Shown here: in pieces, positions 23,201 through 35,500 of the stretch
How the letters are laid out: each line of letters starts with the position of its first letter
Position numbering within the stretch: the stretch's first letter is position 1
Origin: Gonium pectorale
Taxonomy: Eukaryota; Chlorophyta; Chlorophyceae; Chlamydomonadales; Volvocaceae
Assembly (NCBI GenBank): GCA_001584585.1
Contig: LSYV01000007.1
Location: forward strand, 1,872,070-1,936,069
Direction of reading: 5' to 3'
Length of the DNA stretch: 64,000 nucleotides
Position numbers and translations under genes: made by a program
Notes under the pieces: generated by a model
What the model saw: only the letters and a program-made list of their open reading frames with translations
The model's database searches: none
Told to the model about the DNA's origin: nothing

Positions 23201-23494
23201 CCGCGCTCATGATACGCGCGCTTCTGCACCACTTACCACCGACCCCGGGAGAAGTACCTTGAACACGCGACCATACTGCTCTGCCCACTTGGCAAGCACT
23301 TGCTGTATGGGAGCGCCGATGAGACTGGGAACATTCCCAAGCAGTAGAGATGTAGCGGGAGGGCCCGGCAAGCCACGAAGCTTGCGGCGCAGCGGCAGCG
23401 AAGCGAGGAAAGGCCACACCGCTACGTACAGCAGGTAAATAAGCGGAGCGGCGGTGAAGATGGAGAAGCCAACCGTCACAGGGGAAAGGGCCAT
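17228..23494 (-). CDS. Cytochrome P450 (microsomal type), interrupted by an assembly gap
   Basis: Heme-thiolate monooxygenase, substrate unknown. Exon 1 (23494-23237, start MALSPVTVGFSIF) has a membrane anchor followed by the basic/proline hinge RRKLRGLPGPPATS. Later exons give LLDPEAITQMLKVERFEKL (~23097-22990), NMLTEPTGPYYRAIRKAV (~22514-22407), DMDRVAQRLTIDVIG (~21680) and FDRDFDATGFGRNEALEAV (~21340). They continue with the I-helix FWIAGFETTAHAIGWTL (~20110-20040, motif AGxET), the K-helix ExxR in AAIQEGLRLMPP (~19500-19440) and FRPERW (~18600). The heme segment PFSEGPR, then NCVG, then LAMLELRTALALL, lies at 17870-17780, but in three different frames; one base too many at 17844 and at 17824 would explain it. 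The end is KLADEMGGVE then ITLKPGDKGLLIHVIPRAP. Gap 17892-18116 precedes the heme exon. The order of P450 motifs is complete, so I read this as a functional gene with sequence errors rather than a pseudogene. CYP family not assigned. Confidence 0.9.
17892..18116. other. Assembly gap (225 N) inside the P450 gene
   Basis: Unknown bases between the PERF-containing exon and the heme-binding exon. The right flank (18117-18240) shows stuttering short words and a G homopolymer, and the left flank carries two apparent frameshifts, so sequence close to the gap is unreliable. Confidence 0.97.
18655..18776. repeat. G-rich minisatellite in a P450 intron
   Basis: About 120 bp built from GGGGAGGGCA, GGGGAGGGCGA and GGGGAGGGGA units with no pyrimidine run, inside the intron upstream of the FRPERW exon. 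Strong G-quadruplex potential on the plus strand. Confidence 0.95.
19111..19152. repeat. Short GGCAGTGGCTGCAGTG repeats in a P450 intron
   Basis: Alternating GGCAGTGGCT and GCAGTGGC units; intronic simple sequence. Confidence 0.8.
19214..19270. repeat. Direct 22-bp repeat, two copies
   Basis: The segment beginning CGGTCCCTAGCTAGCAACCA occurs at 19214-19235 and again at 19249-19270, separated by 13 bp, in a P450 intron. Confidence 0.9.
19316..19354. repeat. Three tandem 13-bp units
   Basis: CCCCATGGGCACG repeated exactly at 19316-19328, 19329-19341 and 19342-19354. The unit contains a CCATGG palindrome. Intronic in the P450 gene. Confidence 0.95.
22654..22697 (-). repeat. Copy 4 of dispersed motif (reverse orientation, doubled)
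   Basis: On the minus strand the motif appears twice in a row, with CTTTCTCTGCAG preceded by TTTGCAGATTTCCT. It lies in the P450 intron upstream of the exon beginning LTLDTQPNML. Confidence 0.6.
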
Positions 23495-25298
23495 GGTGCG
23501 CCCCCTAGAATTAAATATAGAACGCAGAGTGAAGTCTCCTATGCAGCGTGGTTGATGATGTGTCACGGGCCTGATTGACTGAAGTTGGCGGGAGTCTAGA
23601 GGGCAGGACCTCGCGGTTGGGCTTCGCCTTTTCCCCAAGCACCCCGTATAATGTACCACCACCACGTTTTGAGAGGCCTTGCATAGAGTGACGGACAACA
23701 GGATAGGCCTTGCATAGAGTGATGTACCGGTATCCGTCCTGTACTTTACGTACGGGCATACAGTTGTTCCAGTCTTTCAGTGGCAGGCCTCACAATCTGC
23801 TGGAAGACAAGGCAGGGGTTGCAGACCGACGCCCACTGCACGCAAGTGGGGTTGGAGCGTAGCCCAGGAATGGACGAGATGTGAGGACAGGACGGCCTGT
23901 GGCCGCGTGTCCACAGTCTAGCATAGTTCTGCGTCCTAGACTTGATGGTGGGCAAATGCCTCCTCCCCCTCCCCCTCCGCCACAACATGATACTCGCAAT
24001 GAGAGACCGCTAGCACGTGGCGGGGCTTTCACGCGGCGGCGAAGCTGAAGGAGGACGCCAGCCGATCGGGTCACACACTGCACGGGACCAGATACAAAAG
24101 TGAAGCCACCGTTACAGCAACAGTCTTGCAACAGGACCGGAGTGCGTGTGCGTACATATGGGATGAGTTATCCTCCCCACCAGTCGTCAGCTTACTCACC
24201 AGCCACACGGCCCCTGTTCCAGAGGCTACAGGCGCAGGACGTGGGTAGCCACCACGGCTTGCCGAAGCAACTAAAATGTTGTCGCTAGGTACACACGAGA
24301 GGTGAAGAAGGCATCCGTGTCAGCCACGAGGCAGCTGATCCAGCATACCCGGGCCCGAAAAGCAGCAGCCAGCAGCCAGAACAGTCGCCGTCGTCAATCA
24401 TCCGTGCCTGGTCAAGGTGTTTGGCAAACCAGCCAAAATGATCAAGATCATAATCTTTCGGGGCCAGCAGCTGCGCCAACGTGACATGACGCCATGCATT
24501 AACCATATATAGCAACACAAGGCAGCCCAAAGGCCGTTCAGCACAAGGAGCAGGCGGTCCCGCAACGCTGGCGAGGCCTGAGGGTGACCCACGGGTCAGC
24601 ATGTAGCAGACACGTAATGCGACTCAGGCATGCACAACCGGCAAGTTAGTCCACACTAAACTCTCGCACATGCATGCCGTGCGCATACGCACAAGGTACA
24701 AGTTTGCACTCCCGCGTGACATAAGGCACTTAATAGATCACTAATTGCAGTCACAAAGACGGAATGAGTAAGCTCAAAGATTCAAAATCACGGGGGGACA
24801 CGGAAAGTTTTCGTGCCGGCCGCCTGACGTGCTTCCCTCAATAACCGTCAGCAGAGAAGTGGGGCAAAGGCGACTCTGAGGAAGGTAGCATCCCTACGGC
24901 GACCTCTATGTTGTGGACGTGCTACAACAACCGGCAGAGAGTCCGCATCACGCGAACCATTCCACACTATTCGCTGGGTTACGAACACCCAAGGCGGGGC
25001 AGGTGCTAAATATATACACATGTTTATACGCCGTGTCCAACAGCCGACCGCAGTGGCCCGTGCCGCTAGGGATTGGACCCGTCGTATGAAGTTATGTGGC
25101 AGTCACGTTGACTGCCAGTTCACAGTCTTGGTCATTTGGGTCCGACAAGGAGGGCATCGCACGGGGGTGGCTCGCGTCGCAACTCTTCCTCTCAACGCAT
25201 GCCAACCGGCGCACGCGGCTTCACACGCGGCTCACGCACCCCCCCCCCCGCAACTGCAACTGCAACGGTTTGCCCAAAATGCTTTCCCGCTTGCCAGA
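23495..25298. other. Intergenic between the P450 start and the cyclase E stop
   Basis: Holds the P450 promoter (left) and the 3' flank of cyclase E (right). A 20-bp direct repeat containing AGGCCTTGCATAGAGTGA occurs near 23672 and 23704. A minus frame at 24285-24602 (105 codons, with WRHVTLAQLLAPKDYDLDHF) looks protein-like but has no partner exon or known family. The stretch 24600-25000 is AT-richer than average. Confidence 0.45.
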
Positions 25299-26573
25299 TC
25301 ATGCGCCGCGCCTTCCCTTGATGGCCCACAGCTCCATCTGCTCTCGCACGCCCTTGAGTTGCATGGACCCCAGGTTGCGTGCGTCCACCCGCTCGTCCAG
25401 GCCATGTCGCACAGCCTCCCACACGGCGCCGCTGACAAGCATCTGCGCGGGGCAAGGCAGCAACACATCAACGCAGAGGGTGAGACAGAGGAGGCAGCTG
25501 GGCAGAAAGGATAGCAGCAGAAGAAAAAGAAACAGCGCCTTAATAGGCACGTTTTCATTTAATTGGCAACCTTTCTACGCTCGCCTCAAGAGCCATTGCG
25601 CAGGGCTGCCATGTGAGGGCATTGGGCTAAAGTTGGCGCTTGTTCACACCCAGGAGCGCGGGGCTCCTCACCGACGCCGCCTTGGCCTTCGCCGCGATGC
25701 GCGCCGCCCGGTTCATGGGCCGGCCCACGTAGTCGAGGCGGCCTGTGCGCGGCACCAGCCGGACCATGGCCTGGCCGTAGTCGATGCCGATGCGCAGGCG
25801 CAGGCCGCGCTCGTGCAGGATGCCGTCTGCGCAACAGCACAGGAGGAAACGGCGAGGGGCCCCATGCCAAAGATAAGCATTCTGCATCGTGCAGCGCCGC
25901 ATCACGCCAGCAATGCTCAGAACAGCTTTGGGTTACGAGTTACGCTGGAAACCATGGTCCCGCATAACTGGTGTTTGCTGGGCCCCCTGTCGCGTCTCAC
26001 CTTTCCACACCTCCTCCGTGAGCTCGTGTTCCAGGAAGCCCTCCGGCCAGGCCGTCGCGAGCATCGCCTCCAACATCTCCAGCCCCCACAGCACCGCCGC
26101 CTCCGCACTGCCAAACACCAGCACCCAGTGCCCGCCGTCTGCCGATGAGGCGACCACGTAGCCGCCGTTTTTCCCCGCCGTCTTCTGCGCCAAGTCGCAG
26201 AACAGCTCAAGCGCGGCGCGTACGATGCCGACGCCGCTGCTGTCCAGACCCCCGATGCCATCGGGTCCCAAGGGCCGGCACTGTGCCATGCCTTCGGTGG
26301 AGAGGGATGCCATCGCCCGCATGTTGCGCTCCTGGAGGAGGGACTCCCAGGCCAGCAGGGACTCCACGCCCACCACGTTGCAGAACACGGGCGCCACGAC
26401 GCCCGCGGGCGCCGACATGCAGCCGGGAACCACCTCCTGGTGGGTGCGCACCATGCGCGGCAGCAGCGCCAGACGGGCTGCGAGGTGAGGGTCCACGGCG
26501 CCGTACATCTCCCGCGTCGGGGGAGGCGGCGCAGCTGCCAGTTGCGCCGAGCCGAGGGGCACGCTGTCGCACT
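25299..26573 (-). other. Cyclase E: second cyclase homology domain and C-terminus
   Basis: The exon 26573-26001 encodes VAPVFCNVVGVESLLAWE, then GGYVVASSADGGHWVLVF and HELTEEVWK. Exon 25826-25672 gives LRLRIGIDYGQAMVRLVPRT and DYVGRPMNRAARIAAKAKA. The last exon gives GSMQLKGVREQMELWAI. Compared with class III cyclases, the first metal Asp is Asn (FCN) and the second metal position is Gly. The Asp of LDY and the Asn-x3-Arg of NRAAR remain. This half should supply base recognition and transition-state groups but not metal ligands. Confidence 0.8.
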
Positions 26574-29500
26574 CTGAGGGCCGCGGGGGATGCGGGATGG
26601 GATGGACGGCAGGGAAGGGATGCACTCTACGGCTATGGCGGCACAGGGAGGGCAGGAGCAGCATAGAGCTGTCCACGATTGTGGGAGCCGGGGGCATGAA
26701 TTGTCCGTAGGCAAGCTGCATGGTGAGAGACGGTACATGCATCAAGGAGAGTTGTGTTGCTGGGAGGCGGGGCAGGAGAGAGGCGGCTGTGGGCATGGGT
26801 GAACGGCTGGCGGGGGCTAAAACCGCGCATCTGCGCACATGGACAAGCTGTACAGGGCCCCCAAGGGATGAGGGCCCCCACTGCCGTGCCGTGCCGCGCA
26901 CGTCGCCTTGCATCGCCCTGCCGCCTTGCCCATAGGCCTCACCCATGCTGGGCGCCTTGATGACGTGCTCCCCCAGGTGCAGCACCATGATGTCCCGCAC
27001 TCTGCTCCCGCGCTGCCGCAGCAGTTGTTGATAGGCCCGGAAGGTCGTGCCGCTGAGCACCACCACACCACCCTGAGTGCCGTGATGGGTGGGGACCGAG
27101 GGTTATGCAGCAAGCGTAAAGGTTGAGAAGTGTCAATAGCGCATACTGACACGCAGCATATGAAAACTGCCCCCCTGATAACGTGGTTCCCAAGACCCGA
27201 TGACAAACCCAGAAGCCGACGGGACGCAGGGTGCCAAACGACGACTTGTATGCGAGCCAAGCCACAAGGTATCTACGCGCTAGTGTGATGCGGCATGATG
27301 ACGTAGGATCGTCGTCACATTAGGGCGCGGCTTTTATAGAATTCTGCTCGAAGACCAGGCAGCAGTGCTGGACGCACCATGGCTGCATCAGCAATCTCCT
27401 TGGTGGTGTTGAGGAAGTCCCCCGTGTACGAGTACACGGGCTGCACGCCGTCGCTGCGGAGCACCAACACCTGCACGGGGGGATAGCGGCCACCACGGCG
27501 ACGACCACTGAAGATGACCGCGGCCTTGGCGGGTAGCGCCCCGCCTTGAGTGACTGGAGCGGCCCTACAGCACTGCTCCGAACCACCCAGCACATTCGAT
27601 GCTCCCCAAACGTGTCGGCGCAATATCTGCGTACCCCAGCCAGCATCGCTGAAGCCAGACACGCGCATGCCAATGCAAGTGCCTGCCCCGCCGCCTGCCC
27701 CAGGTGTAGTCCTGGGATGCAGCAATGCCCCTGTCAGCGCACCTCCTGATCTCGCGCGCCCGAGTGGAGGCCCATCCGGACCCGAAACCCGCGGAAGACC
27801 TGTGGGCACGGCAATGTGCGGGTCGTAAGCAGGGTAATGATCCCAGACTCATGAAGGCTCGAGCACAGCCTCATTTATCAAGCGTATGTAGCAAAGTAGA
27901 TTCAGCGGACTGTGATGCGGCCAGGCTTTGCCGCGGTTACCACGCACACCCGGTTACGCAGCAAACAGTATGAATTCAGCCCCCCTGAGTCAGGAAACGC
28001 TGTAAAGAGAAGCAGCGCGACAACGCCCGTACGAAATGCCTTCCCAGGTGCGAATACTGCGCCCTGCAAACTTAGCCGTGCCCTCTAGAAGCGGGTCACC
28101 ATGCGTTCAAAAGACTGGTCGTCTGAAGCCATCATCTACAAGGTTACACATAGTCGCCTGCTTGGCTCCATCCTCTCTGTGCGCAACAGCTCCTTCACCG
28201 CACGTACCAGCACAGGCTCCAGGACAGCCGGGGCGCCTGCCGCCCCGCTGGTGTTTATTCGCGGCGGCTTGTTGCCGCCAGTGAGCATCCTCTCCAGCTC
28301 GCGGGCCCCGCGGTTCAGGATCGCGGGAACGTCCTCAGTACGGAGCTGTTCGTACAACATGCTGAGGACGGACGAGACGCAAAAGGCCATGGGCCGAAGA
28401 CCGGTGCCGGCGGCGGTGTCCGCTGCGCCATCTCCGCCGCCACCGGCGGCACCAGTCGCTATTCAAGCAATCGAAAGGGTTGGGGATCAAGGGGCAACAA
28501 GTTGCTGACGACATGGCGCAGGGCTGCCTACATCGTTAATGCGGGACTACTCAGATCTCTGAGGTTGTATGAAGCGGGAGATGCCCAATTCCCCAAGTCG
28601 CCAGCACCGATACCGGTATTTCAACGTGTTCCATACATCGCCGCAAGTGGCAACTGTCCGGCCTGGGTGGGCTTCGCAAGCGCGTTTCCCCAACCGCTCC
28701 GCAAGGTCGCGTATGTCCCAAACCGAACCTCACCCGCGTTCAAGTCACGCCACAAGGCGTCCAGCACGTCCTCGGTCCCCGAGTTGTTGTTTCGGCTTGT
28801 GCGGGGCCCTTGCACGCTGTGCCGCACGTCCACGCTGTTGAAGGCAGTAATACGGTTGCTGTCGGCGACGGCTCCTCCATGCGGCGTGTCGGAAGAGGGC
28901 AGGTGGTAAAGCGACTGACTCTCCATGTCCATCGTCGACGTGGGAAAGGGCGTCATTGCGGGCAGTTGCGGGGTCTCGCAAGCGACTGGGCTCAGCATGC
29001 CCAGCACCGCCCCGCTGTTGTTGTTTGTCTGGCGTGAGTGGCGCGTGTGGCGGTCGATGTCACTGGGGCTGCGGGGCATCAAGCGCGGGAGCAGGTTGGC
29101 AGCCATGCCCGCCGCGAAGCGAGGGATGGAACCGCGCTTGGTGAGCACTGGAGGGGAGCCTGCAGTGCCGCCAGCCGCTGCCGCCGTAAGAACATTATTG
29201 CTTGTGGGCGGCGACGCGTAGCCCTGGTCGGACTGGGCCGTGGAGCCGAAGCGCGAGAGGCCTACAAAGCCGCTTGCGTTGGTCATGAGGCGAGGCAGCG
29301 TGGTGGTGCGCTGGGGACGGTCCGGGCTGGGCATGAGGGCGTTGAGGCTGGGTGTGTTGGGCGGGGGCGGGGGCTGGCCCCTGCGCACGGGCATGGTCAT
29401 CTGGGCGTGGTAGTCCTTCAGCTCGCCGCCGTGGCGAAAAGAGCTGTAGGAGGGCAGGCTTGCCATCGGGCGCAGCGCAAAGCGAGGGAGCGAAAAGCGA

Positions 29501-32500
29501 TTGGCCGCCTGGATCTGCGGTCAGGTGGCGCAGGCGGTTGCAGAAATGGGCTTGGTCGGATCGGCCGAACGGAGAGCGAGATTCATGCAATGCGGTAGGC
29601 GTGCGTGCAGCTCCAGGGAACAAGAAGGGGCGATTACAGAGGGTGACGGGTTAAAGGAGCGTTATGCCAGTAAGATTTAAGACTGGCTAAGCGCAGCTGT
29701 ATGTGAGGACAGCGATGGAACCTGCTGCGCGTCTATCTAATCACCAACGCCTCGTTTGCCACGAGGACCACTGCACAGCGTGACGGCTCAAGCAGGCTTA
29801 AAAAGCCCTTCAAGCCGTCCCAGCGGGGCCGTGGGTCGTCCCGCCATGTACCCACCGCTGTGATGGAGGCCTGCGACAGGTCTAGCTTGACCTGGGGTTG
29901 CCTGACGGCACTGCTCCGGTCCCAGCCGCTCTGCGTGCCGTCAAACGTGAAGCGCTTCTGCGGTGTCGGCCGCACGCCCCCGCTCTGGGGCCCCGCCCCG
30001 TCATCGCCTCCCTCCACGCCATGCACGGGCGTGAAGCTGCCTGGCCCGAAGCCAGAGAACACCGAACGGCCCGAGCTGGAGAGCGGAATCGGCATGCCGG
30101 CGTCCCAGTTGACCATGGTACGCCACTCCGCCTCTAGAGCGTCCTCCTCGTCGCGTTCCTTGCCCGCCCCGCGCTCGCCACCGGTCCCCGTCCCGCTGTA
30201 GCGGCGGCCGCCGGTGCTGAGCGCCCGGCCGTTGCTGGAGCGGTCCGCGGCGGCGTCGTGCTCAAAGCGCTTTCCCGGGGCCTTCTCGATGGCGTGGGGG
30301 CTCCGCGCGCCCCCCGGCGCAGAGAGCGCGGGAGCGTGGGTCGAAGGTCTAGCCGACAGGCTGCGGGTGATTGGCTCCCCAGGTACTGCTCGTCTGCGAA
30401 GAGCGCGCGGCGGATGCATGCATCATAGCATTAACACAAACGAAAAGATGCAATCAGATGTCGCACACACAAGTTGCACAGGACAGCGCGTTGCGGTCTG
30501 CCGAGCGGAACACGTGGTAGCAGCGCTATACTGTAGTGGTCGTACCTAGAACCCCCCATTAGTTTGAGGAGTGCTGGAGGGACTTGCGAAGCGAAGGGCG
30601 TGGCAGGCTGCTTCTCCGGCGCAGGAAGTGTCAGGTCCTGCAGATCCGCAACAGATAGCAACAGATAGGAAGGTTCAGCGGGATAGCTGGGCGTGGGCTG
30701 TCGTCCGTGGCGCAAAAGTCTTGCGTAGGAGCTCATCATACCAAAAACGGTGATCGCCCGCGGGCTCAAAATTGAGCGGCTCAGAGCACTTACTGAGGAA
30801 TCAGTTTCAGTCTCCATTTGTTTTAGCCCCGAGAGAGGATCTCCATCCGGACGAGACGCCGAGAGCAAGCGCACGGGTGGTATGACGGGTCCAATGGAAG
30901 CGCACTCGGGTACCGTGAAGCACACCTCGGTGTCCCGGCCAGCACCGAAGGCGCCGTCCGGTGCGCCGGCGCGCGGAGACGTCCCCTCCACGTCCGATCG
31001 AGAGGGCTGCAAGGGGTTGACGTGCCGGCGTTGCGGTGACGCAGTCGGGGTCAGCGACTGCTCTCCTGAGCCAGCCCCTTGAAGCGACCTCCTGTGGCTC
31101 CACGCGCGGCATGTGAGAGAGGGTGCGCAAGTCAGCTTCGGAAGCGGCTGGTCCGCCGGTGGGCATAGAATGTGTTGTTGGGGAGTCCTTTGCACCTTGC
31201 AAGCCTTATGCAGAGTATGCCAGAACAACAGCCAGCGTTGCAGTTACACCCCGTTTCCCATCTTCACTACCCCTGGTCTGGTTGCCGCGACCCACCCCGT
31301 TGGATGCTCTCCGCCGGCAGATATGTTGCTTTCCGATGTCTCTGCCAGAGCCGGCAGCGAGGGCAAGCAGGCCCCGCTGTTCCGCAGCGAGGGAATTGTT
31401 GAGAGCTGCAACATGTTGGGCATGGTGCGCCGCGCCCACACCTCGCAACCGTCCGGCTGTTGCAGCAGCTCCGGAGGCCAATCCGCGCGCAGCAGGGTCT
31501 CCTGTTGGACCGAACCCAACCGTGTATACGTTGGCATTTAGTTGACCAAGGGTCGTGGGACATGCGCGATGAACATAACAAGCTGCGTGGGCATGGGTCG
31601 ATACGAGTGCAATGAAGCCTGTGGAGGCATGCCATGTCAGCGCCCTACGGTACTTGCGACGGCACAGAGTTACGCCGGGCGCGAGGCACGTGCAAAACAA
31701 AAACCCAAGAACCCCATCTAGCGAGCCTTGATTGCAAAAAAAAACTCCTAGATACGGTGGCAGGTAGCCCCGAACCCGGTTGGCACGTGACCGCTCACCT
31801 GTACCGTCACAGCAAACCCGAGCGCATCCTCGGGGCTGTGGAAGGCCACTGCGAAGGCGTCACCCTCCGTGAACACCTCGTAGCCGCGGTACACGGCAAT
31901 GGACTGCAGACAGAGGAATCGGGCCGCAGCATCGGAGACGCTGTGTTGCCGACTGTCATGCCCTGGGTGCCTGCAGTGATTATACAACAGGCTACGAGCG
32001 CTAATGTCACCCGGACCCGCCACGCCGTACCTCACGCATTATCCGGTGGTGAATGGAAACACAGTGATCCATGACGTCTTGGGACAGCAGCTCCCACAGC
32101 AGGGTAGAGTTTTGCACGTCTGTCATCACAAGCGTCGTCGCGGGCCCCGGTCCGGGCGGCTGCTGGTGGCTCCGGAACACCAGCTCGGACATCCGGGCGC
32201 CTTGCCACTTAAAGTAGCAGACGCATGATGCCGCCAGAACCACCGCCAGCAGCGCCAGCCCGAGGCCCAGTCCGACACCCAGCCCAAGTTCAAAAACTGC
32301 CGTCTTATTGTCGCCATTCGTGCCGTCGTCTCTGGGAGGAAGCCCCAGCGACTGCCGGTATAGCTGCACCAAGACAGCGCCAGGCAGGAAGCCTGCACAA
32401 CACAAATGATTTGTACATGCAATCGACTATACATCAATGACAATGCAGCAGGAGGTATTCCTATTGTGCACTCTGTGGACGTTGTGGGCAGAAGGCGGCC

Positions 32501-35500
32501 CCAGGAGGGGTTTTAGGACATGCGTGACCTTGCAACCGCGACACCCCAAACGTGACCCGTGGGACTCCGGCGGAGCGGCTCGCGCACCTTCCGAGATTCT
32601 CGTGAACGCTCTCATGGCCGCATCAATTGCCTGTTGCTGAGCAACAGTAGGCTCCTTTGTGAGATTCGCTTCGCCGGTGATTGACTCGCCGGCGTAACCC
32701 AGGGGAGTCGGCCGCAGCGCGGTCACGGCCAAGCCATCCAAAACACGCCTGCACAGGGGCACGAACTGAAACAGTCAGCAATTGCAAGCGGGTTCTATAT
32801 GTTTGGTCACAATGATAAGGGCAGACATGAATGCAGGCCACTGCTTGCTGGCCCACGTTCACCGTCAGGCCAAAGTCTTCATTGCTTCAGACAGCTGGCA
32901 GCCGGGGCCGCAGTCCAACTGTTTTCAAAGAAAGCATTTGCACCCATGAACATGCACTCGTGAATCCTGGACATCCCAGGGCCCTACGGGTGCGGGCTAT
33001 CAACTCGGGGCTGGACAGCCTCAGTGCAGATGTGCACCAACCTGTAAGCTGAGCTATTAGGTAGGACGATGTCAATGGCGGCGTTCGGATGAACGATGGC
33101 CGCCGCGATGGCCTGGGGATGTGCAAGGGGTTCCACAACCATTGTTGAGAGGGCATGCAGCGGGAAGTCGTTCGGCTCGGCTGCAGTAGTGACACAAACA
33201 AACGATTTCACACGCGCATTCCCGGTATGGCCCACTTTCCACTGACGCTGTCACACTACTGGTAGCTCTGGCAGGTGGTTGTCGCATACTCGCCCGCGCG
33301 CATTCAGGGGCCTTTCAAAGCCTGCATCGTAGCAACGCATGCAAAAAGGCGAGAGGCTATTGTCACCAATCGACGGCACCGTGTCACTGAAATGGCATTC
33401 AGGACTGCTAGCGGAAAAGCGCCTGCCCCAGCCAGTACCACCGCACCCTTTGGGCAAATGCGAGGTCGGAAGGCTCCATGTTCAACAGCGCCTGGATGTC
33501 GGCCGCCGTCATGGGCTTTTCCAACTCCCGTATAGCGGCATCCGTGCCCGTCAGGCGTCCTCCCCACACCACCGGGTACGCAGCTATGCAGGCCGGGGCA
33601 GAGCACACCAAAGGAGGCATAAGCGAGTGAACCCACGTGAGTGGCAGTCAGTGGTAACCTGGCTTCACAGATCGGAAGAAGCATAGGCACGTGAACAGTG
33701 CACGAAGTCCGCATGCCCGTGGAAGCGGGGGCATTCTGCAAGCGGCACTGCCACCAGGACTGGAGAGGACCCGCACCTGACGAATTGGCATTGAACTGCA
33801 GGGCGTAGTACTTCAAGTCCAATTCAAATGCAAGGAGCCTGAGGGTCAACCAAATTGAAACTGAGTTCCGGGCCAACCGAATAGGTCTCGTGGCAGTGGC
33901 ACGGGTTCCTGCAAAGCCCACAACCCTGCCTCCAAGCGCTTGCCCACGGTGTGTACGACGCCCCTCTGAATCTTTGCATATCAGCAATGCGAAGAAGGGG
34001 GGCACTCGTCGTACCACATGATAGCTTGGCGGGACGTAGTGGCGCCGGCTAAGCAAGGAGCATGCCGACCACCCTACCCACATGGACGCAGCGCCTCTGC
34101 TCACCCAATAAAATCGTCTGTACGAAGCAAGTCCGGGGCGGTGCGGTTTCCCTGCAGCTGCCACACTGCCGAGGCCTCGCCCAGTAAGGGCGCGCGCGAT
34201 ACGCGGGTGCCAGTCACTGATGCAGCCGCTGCTCCCGCCGTTTCCGCTGCCGCTTTCGTGCGGGACAGCACCTTCATGACGACGGACAAGCCGCGGGCCA
34301 CGCCCGCCGCAACATCCACCCCGTTACTGCACAGCTCTGAGGTGCACTGCTGTAGCCGTGCGCCAGCCTCCACCCTGCTTCCACTTGCATCGCCCACCCA
34401 CACTAGCTCGCTGCCTGGCAGGAGCTCCATTGCGACGGATCCCGCGACCACTGTGCTCGCCGAGGGGGGTTCAAGGGGAAGGGGCATGAACAACGAGCAG
34501 GAGCGTCTGTCCCATCTTGAGGGGCATATGCCTTGGCCCTTGGAGGCAAGAGCGAAGGCATGGGGGCATACTGGGAAAAGATAGCATTTCTATGACGCCG
34601 GTACTAATATTTGCAACCACTGGGCGCCAGTAAGGCAATCCGGCTCAAAGGCCCACCTGGGGCATGCTCCAAGGTGAGCCGCGACGCTGCGGTGGCCCAG
34701 TCTATGGTGAAGAGGCAGCGCCCTGCAGCGAAGAGCGGGTTAATTGAGCCGCACAGGGGTGCCCCCGAGGCTGCGTCCACAGAGCCGCCCGCTGCAAGCA
34801 GCTCGTCCGGGTCCACGGGCACCGAGCTCCGGGACACGTTGCGGCCGCCGGGGGTGAACGGCGCCGCGTTGGAGGAGGCCAGTGCCGCGTAGAGGCGGAG
34901 CGCGGCCGGCATGGCGGGGGAGTCTGGATGCAGACAAGGGCGAGCGAGAAGGGCTCCTCAGCGGGTGAGGCGCCTTGCAGGCCTCGGAAGGCCATTCGTC
35001 AGCTGGCGAGCACGAAGAAGGGCAAGGAACAGACACAGCCCCACATACCGATCAGTGGCCTGAGATCCGTCGTGTTGAACCAGAGGCCCTGTTTGGTTCC
35101 GTTGGTCTGCGCCATGGAAGCGAAGACGGCCGACAGGAGCGCCCAGCCCTTGCAGCCTGAGGATCCCCGGGGCAGCAGCAGCCTCAGAGTCAGCTTTTGA
35201 GACACAGGCCCCAGCCCCAGCCCGGACCCTACATACGCCACTCACCCGGCATCAGGTCCGCACACAGCACGTGGTCCGGCCGGCCATCCCCGTCCAGGTC
35301 CTGATTCAGACCCGCAGACAGGAGCTCTGCCAGTAGGGTCCACGTCGGCGGCAGTGCAGCCGCTGCCTCGCCATCGCCGCTCGCCACGGCGGCCACCAGA
35401 CGCTGCCACCAGTCCCGACGGTAGTATAGCAGCAGGGGCGCAGCGGGCGGCCCGCCGGACTGCCCCGGCCCGGGCGTTGCTAGCTCCGGGGGAAGGATCC

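Noticed and set aside
17228..23494. Calling the P450 a pseudogene because of broken heme frames
   Set aside because: All other P450 motifs are intact and in order, and the only lesions lie within 70 bp of an assembly gap.
23510..23520. TATATTTA on the minus strand just upstream of the P450 ATG
   Set aside because: Only about 20 nt before the start codon, too close to place a transcription start upstream of the ATG.
23670..23725. Duplicated AGGCCTTGCATAGAGTGA as a transposon target-site duplication
   Set aside because: The two copies are only about 14 bp apart, with no element between them.
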